From Persicaria tinctoria (Eukaryota; Streptophyta; Magnoliopsida; Caryophyllales; Polygonaceae), in assembly GCA_037127255.1 (NCBI GenBank), contig JBANSL010000005.1, forward strand, positions 9,114,001-9,178,000: 64,000 nt of DNA, in the 5' to 3' direction. Shown here one piece after another: positions 1 to 11,462 of this stretch. The position numbers and the translations under genes are program-made. The notes below the pieces were generated by a model. The model saw only the letters and a list, made by a program, of their open reading frames with translations. It searched no databases and was not told where the DNA came from. Within the stretch, counting starts at the first letter, position 1; each line of letters opens with the position of its first letter.

Positions 1-1326
1 ATGGATTTTCATGTGGATGTAGCCTTTGAATTGATCTAAGGGCGACTGTTTCCCATATGGTTAATGTAATGATTTCCCCCAACAAAAAAGACGAGTTCTT
101 GACAGGCATAGGAGAAAGGTTGTTATACACTTTACACATAAAGAAAAGAAAGAGATGATAATCTCAGTGATATCTTTGACTGCAGAAAAACAACAATGAG
201 ATTTGGAAGCAAAGCAGCTTTTGCAAAAAAGGGTTGTGTTTAAGGTTTCCAGCTCTCAGCCATAAAGGGTATGGAAAACACAAGTTGGGCAATTGAACTC
301 CATGAGTCTCTGCCCCGAAGATCGTAGTTCTCGAACGAGCAAATCCAGAATGGTACCGAGTAGTACACTGGAGCAATGCCAAATTGCCGATTGTGGTACT
401 AAATGGCATCAACAGTGGATATCAATGATCGGTAGAAACTAGTAAACATCAAAACAAATGATACAGCCCTACCTACCCCGACATTTTGGACAGATTTGGG
501 AACGACAAGAACTCGCACAAACGAAAAAGACGGGTTCCACTGTCCCGCTTCGCATTCAATTGAGTCGCGTTCTTGTAATCTTTCAGGTGGGGCTAAAAAC
601 CCGACTGGCAAGCACAAGACATTAACACAACTGTTGGACTCCAGCAGCGAAAATTAAAGGGCGCTCTGATGATAAGGAAGACATGTGCACTTGAGGCCTC
701 TTGTCTATTTCAGTCCTTCAATGGATAAGGATCCATCCTTCATTTTCACCCCAACCATTTTCTACCTTTTGTTTTGTACTACTGTAAACAAGCGGTACCC
801 GCCCTTACAACTAGACCGTCTTTCAGGCACTACAACAGAGATGAATCGCAGGATATGCCTAAACCGAAGCTCTTATGGGAACATAGGTAGCTACCAATGC
901 AAGTACTTAATCAACACAAATAAGTGCCTCAGGGCACATTCCTCACATGAACCTACTAATATTACTACAGTCAAGAAAAGGGAAAAAAAAAAAGAGCTAA
1001 ACTATTCCTAGCTTGCACATTTTTGAAGGCTCTTGTCTTGTTTTTCACTCGAAAACTATTATTATATCTAATTGAATTACAAGATTACAACATACATGCC
1101 ATCAAAAAAGAGAGATAAACTACCTATATAGAAAATGCTGTTTCACAGCTCTTTTTTTCTCAAGGATGCAAACATTATAAGGCACAAAAGCAACAAACAA
1201 TTCATATCTTAGGGATGATTTTACTCTCAATTTTTTTTTAAAGCGTAGAAGCTGTACAATGAGAGTAGTAGCTGACCTGAGGTGGATGGAGCACAATGAA
1301 ACATTCTTAGGCAGTCTCTATCGGCA
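1..1326. other. 3' flank of first IDD gene, part of the tandem duplication
   Basis: No convincing coding frame is seen. Several short stretches correspond to DNA at about 12650-13535, downstream of the second IDD gene. Examples are the 'agtaaacatcaa' region near 440 versus 12880, the 'ggatccatccttcatttt' area near 730 versus 13075, and the 'cttgtcttgttt' area near 1030 versus 13260. The duplication therefore includes downstream sequence, probably 3' UTR and terminator, and not only the coding exons. Confidence 0.6.
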
Positions 1327-3521
1327 TTACAAGCTCTGTCCATTGTCCTTGCAGGCATAGTCTCCGAGTCTAAATGAAGCTGTGGCTGCAGCTGCGGTCA
1401 TATCAATGCCGCCACCAATAGATGAGAAAAGGGGTGAGAGATTGCTAGTGGGGCTTCCGCCAACAGCCATTCCCAGTCCAAGAAAATCGACAGTTGGGTG
1501 CTTTGGGCCGTAACCAGGAGAGCTTCCCATCATCAGTTCCTTCAAGCCAGAGCCTTCGTCACATGGAAGGGCAAGACGAAGCCCTGGTCTTGAGGTGCTC
1601 TCCATGTCAACTTGCCGGGTATTCCAGGGAAAGTTCTCTAGTTGACCTGATGATGACGGAGAAGAGGAAACCGGCCCGAGTCCAAGGAGCAAAGACCCTC
1701 CTCGGGCCGTTGTGCCCATCTGAGCGGCCTTTTGCAGAAGTGCTGTTGCTGACATTGCCGGCTGCATTGGTGGTGCTAGTGGTGTAAACTGTCTTCTCTC
1801 TTGGGCTGGTTGTGCAAAGATGGACGAGTGACTTGTTGACAGGCAGAGAGAAATCGGTTCCATACATGAGGGCGGAGTAACATCCACAGGCGGCACTGGC
1901 TGAGCAATCGCTTGAATGAAGTTGGAGAAAACAGGAGTTTGAGATTGCAAGTTCCCAGATACAGTTGAAGATGCAAACAGACTCGCAAATACACTGCTTG
2001 TGTTACCGCTGCTGGAACTACCACTATTGCTGGTGCTACAGCCATTGCTTAATCCAGGTGATATGGTTGTTGACTCTTCTACAGCCGGAGGAGACATCTC
2101 CACAAAATTGGTGGAGGGTTCCGGCAATTTCGTGTCTGAAACAACAAAAACAAGCAAACATCACAAGGCCATTCCAATAGCTTGTTGGTCCGAAGGCGGA
2201 AAGCAACTGCCTTTTTTCCTAATGACAATAGGGAGACAATCAATAAATGTTTTCCTTTCTCATCAAAGAATGAAGTCTTACTTACTCCATAACCTAACTC
2301 TACTTAAGTCAATAGATCTCGTCTTTATATCAAATATAAGCTAAGTCAGAAACTGAATGTTCTTTCCATAAAAAGAAAAACCCAACTTACCTAACTAGAG
2401 ACTTTCATGTATTTGTATGACTCTACAGAACAAGAGGATAAAATCCAATATCCACAAAGAGACAAATTACCAAGATTAATTTATGGCTCATATCATCCAA
2501 ATTCATAACAATTTTTTGACAAATCATATGCTGTTTCAGCATTACCTGCATTTTGGGGAGGCAAAATAGACGGCACCACGGGTGTATCGGGGGAAGCTGG
2601 TGTCAAAGGAGTAGATGGCGGTGGTTGTGCTTCTGCTTGTGCCAGTGGGGAAGAAGCCACTTCAATCTTTTCCGCCATGTCTATATCGGTATTATCAGAA
2701 GGTGGTGGCGGGGGTGGTAGCGGCTGAGATTTCGTATTCTCTTCAGCCAAAGCATCGCAGAAAGCTCTGTGGGTGACAAAACTATCCCTCCTGAGACAAT
2801 AACCACAAGAAAATACAAATTCAGACACCAAAATCCAATGAAAGAGTCACCAAAAACCCTAAAAAATAGGCAAATCAGCAGAAAAAAGACCTTGAAAACA
2901 AAGTCCCACAGTCGCACTTGTACTCTTTTGTGCCACAGACTTTGCCATGAGCCTTCCAATCCGATTGAACGGCGTACTTCTTGGAGCACTTGTCACACTT
3001 AAACTTCTTCTCGCCGTGCTTTCTGCAAAAGTGCTTCTTAATCCCCGTCAAATCCCCCAGCGCCCTGGTCGGATCATGGTGGACACAGGTCGGCTCCGGG
3101 CAGACATACACCTTCCTCTTTACTTCCTTGGTTGATCTCTGTCGCAGCTTCCATGGCAGATTGTGGCCCCTGCGATGGAGCTGGAGGTTTTGATCCCTCT
3201 GAAACCCTTTGTTGCAGATTTCGCAAACGAAACGGTTCGTGGCCATCAGCGTCTTCGGTGACAGAGCTACAACCTCCGCATCCGGATCTATCACAACCGC
3301 AAAATGCACAGCTAGGATTTTTTCCTCTTTTTCACTAGATGAAACTCGATTAAAGCAATTATCTGGAAACAATGAAATCGCTTACCTGGCATTCCTGGCT
3401 GATTACGCTTCTTCTTCGGAGGCGGATTGGGCGTTGGCGGTTGATCGCCGGTGGAGGATACACTCGCTTCGCCGGAATTGGACATGATTTTCGGCGATGA
3501 ATTTTCCAAATCCACTGTCAT
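1327..3521 (-). CDS. GAF1-like: INDETERMINATE DOMAIN C2H2 zinc-finger transcription factor, GAF1/IDD2 type (copy A)
   Basis: Four coding exons with GT-AG borders: 3521-3386, 3287-2891, 2790-2546 and 2135-1327. They total 1587 nt, 528 residues, in frame throughout. A PPKKKRN nuclear-localisation stretch lies near residues 34-40. The INDETERMINATE domain follows: finger 1 (C67, C70, H83, H87), finger 2 (C108, C113, H131, H136), finger 3 (C143, C146, H159, C163) and finger 4 (C170, C172, H185, C189). A proline/serine-rich linker leads to C-terminal motifs typical of IDD1/IDD2: MSATALLQKAAQMG, GLKELMMG and DFLGLG. Arabidopsis GAF1/IDD2 is known to bind DELLA proteins and TOPLESS-type corepressors to control gibberellin-responsive genes. 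Transfer of that role is inference. The start at 3521 gives the family N-terminus (MTVDLENSS). A paralogue lies 10 kb away on the same strand. Confidence 0.93.
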
Positions 3522-4262
3522 TAGAATTGATATCTACTGGCGAACGGCTCAATCAATGATAGAGAAGCTCAAGTGCTGTAAAATTCTAGGGTTTGTACTT
3601 CTATAGTCTATACTCCTTTCCTTTCTCTCACTAAAAAGGAATTATACAGGACACTCACTGTAACACTCCATAGGCATATCTCTCTCTCTCTCTCTCCACC
3701 TAGCTACCAGTCAATCTGCTTTATGATACGGAGTATTTGTTAATTTCCCTGTCAACCACCAGCTGGCCCCCTGCACTGTCTTACCATACGAACAAAGATG
3801 ATGATGATGAGAGATATTACAAAGCACAGCTACTCCATTAACTAATCCAAAAGAGACCAAATCACGGCCATCAAAAGAAAGTACTGCGAGAATCCAAGCC
3901 AAGCACGCCGGGAGAATCGATATAAGGCGGCGGAAGGTCAATGCTAGGTTAGATTTCTCCTTCCGCGCAACCGGCGGAGGAAGAGCTTTTCCGGCGACGA
4001 TTGAATCGCTTCTACAAGACAGGAGTTACCGTATCGGGAGGCCGGAGCAACTGCGCGGCGGCGGGAGAGCGGTGGAGAGGGGTTTTCGGAAGCGATGGAT
4101 CGGAGAAAGAGATCGGAAATGGGGAGCGAGGAAAGAGAGAAGAGACGGTGGATGGGAAAAGTCTTTTGGTTTCTCGGGCTGCGGTTTTCTCCTCAAATCT
4201 AATCTCTTCCGTTTTCTTTTATTTTTTTTTCCTTTTTTTTTTCTATTAAGTGAAGTTTAATC
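3522..4262 (-). promoter_or_regulatory. 5' leader and proximal promoter of IDD copy A
   Basis: This stretch aligns with the DNA upstream of the second IDD gene (15842-16570). Near-identical blocks include 'ctagctaccagtcaatctg' (about 3701 and 16025) and 'tgtcaaccaccagctggccc' (about 3751 and 16061). It also has a TC microsatellite (3679-3696) and a purine-rich block at 4020-4160 that would lie in the leader. Conservation after duplication suggests leader or regulatory sequence. No TATA box or transcription start is assigned. Confidence 0.5.
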
Positions 4263-4334
4263 TTTATCTCGCTTGGAAGAAACAAAAAAATACAGTAATA
4301 CGGAGTAGAATAAAATAAATAAGTTAAAATAATA

Positions 4335-4569
4335 CTCCCTCCGTTTCAAAATAGATGGCCTTTTACTTTTTAACACGTTTTTTAAGGAGCGGAAAACTCT
4401 ATAAAATATTATTTATTTGATTAAACTTTTTATACTATTTGATACTTATTACTAATAAGTATCTAATTATATAAAAAAAATTAATTAAAAAATAATATTT
4501 CATAGAGTTTTTCGCTCCTTAAAAAGCGTGCCGAAAAGTAAAAGACCATGTATTTTGAAACGGAGGGAG
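4335..4569. mobile_element. Stowaway-like MITE
   Basis: The element starts CTCCCTCCGTTTCAAAATA and ends with the inverted counterpart TTTTGAAACGGAGGGAG. It is flanked by TA on both sides. It forms a 235 bp near-palindrome with an AT-rich centre and has no coding capacity. Terminal motif and TA target fit the mariner-related Stowaway group. Confidence 0.85.
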
Positions 4570-5942
4570 TAAAGAAGTAGAGACATTTATGATAATGAAT
4601 ACGTGGCATTAAGGGTGAAGTGAACACTTCCCATGTTCTAATGTCAGCGCTCCAATAATTCATTTCGGATCAAAAAATAATTCTTTTTTTTTTTTTAAAT
4701 ATCAGGCGGAGGCTTATCAATAAATTTATTTTACTCGTAGCCTTGCCTTCGTCATTAATTTCTGTCTCTCACGCGTGTATGGATTAATGTCACATTGCTA
4801 AATTAAATATAATCATGTACTTAAACAGTTTTAAACGTCACCATGTACTTGATTTTTTCATCTTAACAAAAAAAATTTAGCAGAATTAATAAAAAAAAAT
4901 GGAGTATCTATATTCCTTTAGTCTATTTAACTCTCTTTTTTTTGCATATTTTTTAAAAGCTAAAAATCATATTAAATATTTTTGATTTGTTTTTTAATTT
5001 ATACTCATTATTTTATTTTAAAAACATGAATATATTTTTTAAATTATTTTTAAAAAATAATATTTTATATTATGTATAATTTTATTTTCTTAAAAAATTG
5101 TGATAAAAATTTTAAACGGGAGTGAGTAAAACTAAAAGGTCCACTATTTATTAAAATATTATTACTAATCCGTACTACGAATTCATCAAAATAATAAAAT
5201 TAAAAAAATTGAACAGTAATTGTGTCTACAAGAATAAATATTGTATCACAAAGTTTTTTTTATCTAAACGGTTTAAATATTACGGGGAAATATGAAAATA
5301 TTTTTTATTTTTATTTTTATTTTCATCTAGAGGTTATTTTATCACAAATTTTTGTAAACGAAAAATATTTACATTTAAACAGTATTTTTTTCATACCTTT
5401 TGAGTTTTCAATTACTATTTTATTTTAACAATAATGATACAAGATTATCCATGGTGGTTTTAAATAAAGCAAATGGCGACTACTTTAGATTATTAGAACC
5501 AAGGAAAGGAATATTCAACAAATTAAAACGAGATCATATCTTTATGGGGAAAGTACAAATTAAGCTAAAATAGCATACTCCGTATCAAGCTTAAAAATAT
5601 TAAAATACTTATTGGCCAACATATCTGCATATATGGAAATAGAAAGTTACAAATAAAAGATCTGCATTGGATATTATTATTTTTTTCCCTCTTTTAATTT
5701 TGATTAGGCAATAGTATTCAAATCTAAATTTATAGATATGATATCTAAAATAATTTAAAAACTGTGTTTTTGTTTCTCTATTTTAGAGATATTTTAAAAA
5801 ATATTTTAGAAATGGTCTAAAAGGGTAGGGGTAATTTTTTTTATTTTTTTTTTGGTTTTTCTATTCTATTCCCTAAGGATATATATACTACGTATAAGAG
5901 ATAAGATAAGATTCTAATCTTAGCAAAAACGTTTCGGCTATA
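4570..5942. other. AT-rich intergenic DNA
   Basis: Very AT-rich sequence with homopolymer runs. Only short chance frames are present. I see no gene, RNA or clear repeat boundary. Confidence 0.6.
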
Positions 5943-6230
5943 TACACCGCAAATCCCCACGTCCTTAAGGACGTGCAAGTGGGGTGAGAGCCACCCAAAC
6001 CCAGACGTGCAAGCACATTTTTTTTTTAATAACGTGCTTGCACGTGCTTAACCACGTGTTGCACGTCCTTAAGGACGTGCAAGCCCGTCCCTTAAAGACG
6101 AAGAGAACGTGCCTCTTCGTCTTCGTCTTCATCGTCTTCAGAAAATCGAGCGAGAGAGAGCGTCGGAGCATCTCAGAGAGACCGAGACCGAGAGAGAGAG
6201 ACCCAGAGAGAGCTCGAGAGACCGAGAGAG

Positions 6231-6670
6231 ATGGAGACGGAAAGAGAGAGAGAGCTTGAGGCGGCGGTGGCGGCCTTGGAGGCAGATATGATGGCGGCGA
6301 CGGAGGGTGGTGGTGGTGCGACAACGATGGAGGTGGAGGGTGGTGGTGGGAGTGGAGCATCGGGGGAGGCGGTGGCGGTGGAGCCGGTGGCTGAGGGTCT
6401 GGTGGTGCTGGCGGCTTTGGCGGCGGAGCAGGGTGGTGGTGGTGGGGTGGCGTCTGGCGGCGGCGATGGAGCCCGAAGAGTGGCCGAGGAGGAGGGTGGT
6501 GGTGGTGGGGCGGCGCCGGCGACGGAGGCCGAGCAGTGGCCGAGGAGGAGGGTGGTGGTGGTGGGGCGGCGTCTGGCGCCGGCGACGGAGGCCGAGTAGT
6601 GGCCGAGGAGGAGGCGGAACCGTCGCGGAAGCGTCGGACCATTGAGGTGTCCCCGATCCCGACTCCACCG
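6231..6670 (+). CDS. Possible first exon of the PMD gene, Gly/Ala/Glu-rich
   Basis: A GC-rich, GGT/GGC/GAG-repeat segment ends in a plausible splice donor (ccg|gtatgt at about 6671). It is followed by a 580 nt AT-rich intron and the PMD exon. The last part reads ...SRKRRTIEVSPIPTPP in one forward frame, a nuclear-localisation-like end. Three forward frames and one reverse frame are open because of a 57-63 bp tandem repeat (about 6480-6615), so frame and start are uncertain. The ATG at 6231 gives METERERELEAAVAAL in a different frame from the donor-proximal frame, so a frameshift or another start is needed. Confidence 0.35.
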
Positions 6671-6894
6671 GTATGTTATTTGAATTACTTTTTGTTTGAT
6701 TTATTTTTAGAGTTTTAAAATATAATTTGATAGATAATATAGTTTTATAATAGAAGTTTATAGAATATATGATTGATAATATATATTGTTTGATAGAATA
6801 TAATTGAAAATATATTTTTTGATTTATTTATATATTATAATGTTTTTTTTATAGTATATAGTTTGATAGAAAAGAATATAGTTGTAATTTGATA

Positions 6895-7240
6895 GAATAT
6901 AATAGATAGTATATATTCAAATACATAGAAAAAAATTACAATTGAAAGACAATAAAAAACATTAAAATATATTATAATACTTCAAAAGTATTTAATTAAC
7001 ATTAAAATATATTTGAATATATTCAAATATATTCAAATACATAAAAATAAATTTATATTGAAAGATAATAAAAAACATTAAAAAAATATTAAAAATACTT
7101 CAAAATTATTTCATTTACATTAAAATATATTCAAATACATAAAAATAAATTTATATTGAAAGATAATAAAAAAATATTAAAATACTTCAAAATTATTTAA
7201 TTTACATTAAAATATATTTAAATATATTCAACTGGATTAT
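6895..7240. repeat. AT-rich tandem repeat, about 105 bp x 3, in PMD intron
   Basis: Three successive copies of a unit containing 'attcaaatacata', 'attgaaagataataaaaaa' and 'aatacttcaaaa' run from about 6907, 7020 and 7129. The array lies within the putative intron between the Gly-rich exon and the PMD exon. Confidence 0.7.
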
Positions 7241-7248
7241 AATAACAG

Positions 7249-9621
7249 GTAGGGAGGCCCATGAGGGGTGATGGTACCCTTCGGCCTATTAGGTTCGCCG
7301 ACCGGGCAGCGGTCAGCCAGGTACAGGAGTCTACGGCACCCCCCGATCAAACAGTCGACGATCTACTTGCGTCTGCAGAGCGCTTACAGCAGTCGATGGG
7401 GACGCCCCCGGCCGACGAGAACGACATCTTATGGAAGGGTCTACTAGGTTGGGATCCTTCGGGCGATGCGATGATGGGGTTGCAGCCATCTTTAGAGCCC
7501 CCAGATGTTTGGAGTAGTTGTATTACCGACGTAGTCGGTGGGCGACGGGCCGACATGGGTAGACCGCCTACTCGTGTTCCACCGACCGTCCCGGAGGCAT
7601 CTACTTCAGCCGTTCCTGAGGCATCTACTTCATCCGTTCCGGAGGCACACGAGCCCGAGCCTTCGACCTCTGCCACACCAGCGGCGATCTCCTTGGGCTC
7701 TGCAGATGATGTGATCCTTGGCGTCGTTGAGGAGGCGGACGACGGTCAAGAGGGGCGGGCTCAGGGCCAGGGGGCCCACAGGTAGAGCCCGAGCCCATCC
7801 CTGCGCAGGCTGCCGCACCGGCTGTGCAGGCCGACCCTTTATTGCCGCCGGGAGAGCTGCTTGTGTCTTACATGCATCACCGTGCGTACCAGGTGTGGAG
7901 AGATCCTACGGTGGAGCTGCCGCTGTTGAAGTTCCACCACCGGGCGACTCACTTGCAGCCATTTGACCCCTACATATTTGAGGGTCCGGGGACCTGGGTG
8001 AAGGATCTGCTCCCATCCGACATCCCCCAGCTGAGGTCCCTCCACTGGCAGTGTGTCGACGAGTTCACCTGCACGGGATTTTTGGAGCATTGGCACCCGG
8101 AGACAAACTCCTTCCACTTTCCATGGGGCGAGATGACCATCACGCTCCACGATGTTGCCTGTCTGATGGGACTTCCGATTGATGGCCAGCCCTGCACGTC
8201 ACATCTGCCCGCGGGCGCTTTGGTCCCCGCCATCGCGGAGTACTACAAGCTCACCCCTGCGACTCTGAAGTCGTACAGACATGCTGGCGGCCCTCCAGAC
8301 TCCAGTGACTGGGTTTACTACCCTGTGGCAGCAGAGACACGGGCCGCTCATCGACCTTGCCCCCACCGATGACCCAGAGGCCACGGCTGATCCTAAGCAG
8401 ATTCGGCTGCGCACGCATGTGGGAGGGGGGCAGCCCGAGGATGACCCTGCACAGCATCTGTTTTTGCACAAAACCTACATGGCCATTGCTCTCGCCGCGA
8501 CTTTGTTTGTGGACAAGTCGCAGAGCCGGATCCCATGGAGGATATTCGGCCTTGTTTGGGACATCCCACGTACGGCCACCCTTGCATGGGTTGCTGGTGC
8601 CCTCGCATGTCTCTACAGGGGCCTAGGCAAGGCTACCCGCTCAGGCGCGAAGGGTATAGACAGCTGCACGCCGATCCTACAAGTACGAGACCGTTGAATT
8701 AGAGTTTTAGTTTACAAATATTTAAATTATATGCTAACGACATACTTTTTTTTGTGTCAAGGCTTGGATATGGGCGTACTTCCCTCGCTTCTGAGGTGAT
8801 TTGTCCAGCGACCCGGCTAGGAGGGATGACCCTCGCTTCTACGCGAAGTTCATCGGTCCGAAGGCGCCACAACGCATGAAGGACGACCAGAAGCTGATGA
8901 AGATCCGGGAGCTGCGGGACGAGGTGGACCGTCTTACCGTCGATGATGTATGTATTCGAGACTCTATCTATATCACTTATAATTCTTAGCTGTGAATTAC
9001 ATCTGATTTGTTTAATTGTAGGTCCGGTGGATGCCTTTTGGGCGTGGTCTGGACTTCGACGGCCAGTACCATCAGTCCACCTATCGGGGCAACATCACCT
9101 TCTGCAGGGGGGAGGAGTCGTATATGCCCGATAGGTGCCTCCGGCAGTTCGGACGGGTCCAGGGGATTCCGCAGGCCGTCATCGCGTCGGATCAGGTCTG
9201 TCGCGACACGACCATGAAGAACGCAAGGTACATCGCCGTGTTTGCCCCGGGCCACAACAGGTGGCAGGACCTGCAGGACGAGGGTCGCTTCTACAGGCTG
9301 GCCGACCACAGGCGCACTAGCAAGGATTGCCAGGCCGGTGTCACTGCAGATTACTTGCCTTGGTACGCGTCGCAGAGCCGACCGTACGTGCTGCCGACCA
9401 CGCCACCCTATCCCGACCCGCCGGCACCCGTCCACCCGATCGGCATGGACCCATGGGTGGACCTCCCTCAGCCTCCCGTCATCCCTCCGGCGTTGGCGGC
9501 CCGCTTGCACGAGATGGAGGGATACTGGAGGGCCTTGTCTACCGACCCTCGCCTTGAGGAGCTATTAGACGAGGTGACCGGTATTTTGGATCATGTTGTA
9601 CGCCATCCTGTAGACCAGTGA
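7249..9621 (+). pseudogene. Plant mobile domain (PMD, 'aminotransferase-like') protein, lightly damaged
   Basis: Exons are 7249-8682, 8762-8947 and 9022-9621, with GT-AG introns at 8683-8761 and 8948-9021. The N-terminal third is Pro/Thr/Ser-rich with a repeated PEASTS motif. The PMD follows from about 7850: ELLVSYMHHRAYQVWRDP, FTCTGFLEHWHPETNSFHFP and GEMTITLHDVACLMGLPIDG, then the ALAATLFVDKS helix and a C-terminal block ending at the TGA at 9619-9621. PMD proteins (MAIN/MAIL family) act in plant development and silencing, and related domains occur in MULE and Ty3 elements. The frame changes between about 7740 and 7820 and again near 8340, and an in-frame TGA follows YFPRF in exon 2. It is therefore probably inactive, though recently so. 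Confidence 0.8.
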
Positions 9622-9823
9622 TGTACTTTTGAAGTTTCTATATTGATATTATACTTTTATATTACAGATTTTGTATCTCTCTATATTTCTATTTCTATCT
9701 CCAGTAGACTCCTCTCATTTCTTCAGAGTCATACTGAACGTAAACATCAAAAACGAAAACCTTAATATGATAAGGTTGCCCGATAACGAAAACGTCATAT
9801 CCTCAACAACTACCTTAAAGACT

Positions 9824-9898
9824 GGCTAGGGTTTAGGGTTTGGCTAGGGTTTAAGGGTTTAGCTAGGGACGTGCAGCACGTCGTCAACGACGTGCTGC
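9824..9898. repeat. Telomere-like repeat plus perfect hairpin (left border of OTU cassette)
   Basis: Degenerate TTTAGGG-type repeats run from 9824 to 9868. They are followed by a perfect 12 bp inverted repeat, GCAGCACGTCGT and its complement with a 2 nt spacer (9873-9898). The ACGTGC...GCAAATCC wording recalls the outer transposon terminus. A matching CCCTAAA-oriented run lies at 11287-11334 on the far side of the OTU gene. Confidence 0.65.
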
Positions 9899-9954
9899 AA
9901 ATCCTTGAGGTAAAGACTTTAATCTCCAAAAAGTGCTTCGATTATCTGTACAAG

Positions 9955-11099
9955 ATGTGGCAGGACGTCGTGAACCAAAAGGTTCCTCCGGTATGCACGG
10001 ACCGACATTGGAGGGTTTGTTACGGGATCCCTTGTGTCCATGAGATTCAGGCATACGTCAACTCTGGTACTCCGATACCCGCTGAGGACATCCACCCGTT
10101 CTGGATGGATTTGACATGGACTGACCTCGACGACACCCCACTGTCGTATGAGTTGTCATCTTCATACACGGCTTCCAACGATGCATGTGAGGATGAGCTG
10201 CACCCACCCTCATCAGCAAGCGTCCGAAGGAAGGGGAGGCCTCGGGGGTCGAGGAATGCCTGCAGAACCAACCTGTTGTCATACGAGGAGGTAAGGGAAA
10301 GGTTTGTGAGAGAAGAAGCGTGTGCTGCTCGAAATGCTGCTCGACCTCGTCCACAAGCGACCTCAGCTCGACGTGGACGTGATGATGTGTTCGGAGGGTT
10401 CAACTGGGGTCGAAACAATGTTGATCCCTTCATGCTCGGTCATATTCAGACGGTGAGGGACATTGTTGGAGATGGTCATTGTGGCTACCGTGCTTGGGCG
10501 GCTTTGACATCACCGATCGGCGAGACTGCTTTCTCGGAACTCAAAACGTTACTATGCAATCACTTGAAGGATCACGCCGATCTGTACGCCGGTTGTTATA
10601 CGGGAGAGTACCCATTCCAGCAGTTCATCGACTACCAGAGATGGGCGGGAGCTACACATGGTGATAGGAGACGGTGGATAGAGCTACCCATCATGGGTTT
10701 AGTATTTGCGACGATATATCAGATTCCTCTCGTCGTCCTAGCTTGGCATCATCCGTTCACATGTCTCCCCATGATCTCGCCGACACCTGCTAACAACCCT
10801 CAATCAGCAACTCTTGGTGTAGCCTGCATCGGAAACCAAGACCATTTTGCCGCGGTACGACTTCAAACGTCTTTTTTATTACCTATTCATGCTTTTCATA
10901 CATATGTCAATACTCTAACTCTAAATTTTTGTTCTCATAGATCTGGTTGCGTCCTAACGCTCCTCTTCCGCCGCCTCCACTAGAATGGGTCGAACATCAT
11001 CATCCGAGCGTCGAAGGATGGGATGCTCCGTTTCAAGCTCAGATTGAGAGATTTAGAGCCTTGCGTGCCGAGTCCGGCCGTCCTTTACTATTTTCCTAG
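9955..11099 (+). CDS. MULE-type SWIM zinc knuckle fused to an OTU cysteine protease domain
   Basis: The open frame begins at 9871, but the first in-frame ATG is at 9955. Exons 9955-10854 and 10941-11099 join across a GT-AG intron and end at TAG 11097-11099. The first segment holds CYGIPCVHEIQ, which resembles the SWIM knuckle (CxC...GxPCxHxI) at the C-terminus of FAR1/MULE transposases, followed by IHPFWMDLTW. An acidic and basic linker with an RRKGRPRGSRN AT-hook-like motif comes next. The OTU domain has the Asp-Gly-x-Cys box VGDGHCGYRAW and a C-terminal NQDHFAA supplying the likely catalytic His. OTU enzymes cleave ubiquitin-type bonds. All catalytic signatures look intact. An upstream transposase part is missing, so this may be a truncated transposase-OTU protein. 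Confidence 0.75.
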
Positions 11100-11286
11100 A
11101 TTGTATTCCACAACTTTATTAAAATTATTAATGTAAACCTTTTTTTCCGTTCCTTGTAACGTTATTCGCATATTATCCGAATGAAAACCTTAACAATTCT
11201 TGTGTTCTATTTAATTTCACCCTAAATCCTTCAAATCCACTAGCTAAACACAATTTTATCAATTAACATTACAAAACCGTTGGAAA

Positions 11287-11334
11287 ACCTAAACCCTAAC
11301 CCTAAACCCTAAACGCAAAACCCTAACTAGGGTT
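11287..11334. repeat. Telomere-like CCCTAAA repeat (right border of OTU cassette)
   Basis: AAACCCTAACCCTAAACCCT-type sequence with some variants. It is inverted relative to the run at 9824-9868, so the OTU gene is bracketed by inverted telomere-like DNA. It is followed by CACGTCC/GGACGTGC subterminal motifs up to the transposon end. Confidence 0.7.
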
Positions 11335-11462
11335 ACGTGCAATGCTTGCACATTGTTAAGGACGTGCAAGACTTTTTTAGCGGACGTGCACCGTCCCAGA
11401 CTTGCACGTCCTTAAGGACGTGCTTGAAAACGTGCAAGTCCTTAATCCGGATTTGCGGTGTA

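Larger units (their letters stand above)
5943..11462 (+). mobile_element. TIR DNA transposon (MULE-like) carrying PMD and SWIM-OTU genes
   Basis: The ends are inverted repeats: TACACCGCAAATCC at 5943-5956 and its reverse complement at 11449-11462. Inside each end sits the perfect palindrome CACGTCCTTAAGGACGTG (5958-5975 and 6062-6079 on the left, 11405-11422 on the right), among further CACGTCC/GGACGTGCAAG copies. The cargo is a plant-mobile-domain gene and a gene fusing a MULE-transposase-like zinc knuckle to an OTU protease. I find no complete DDE transposase core, so the element is probably non-autonomous. A clean target duplication is not visible, so the superfamily is inferred from cargo. 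It lies between the two IDD copies. Confidence 0.75.

Noticed and set aside
5965..6668. Long Pro/His/Arg-rich minus-strand frames opposite the Gly-rich exon
   Set aside because: They are antisense translations of GGT/GGC-type repeats; several frames on both strands are open for the same compositional reason.
10047..10433. Minus-strand frames opposite the OTU gene
   Set aside because: Shadows of the plus-strand OTU coding exon, which has recognisable catalytic motifs.
9824..11334. A true interstitial telomere or chromosome-end fusion
   Set aside because: Runs are short, degenerate and placed symmetrically inside a transposon.
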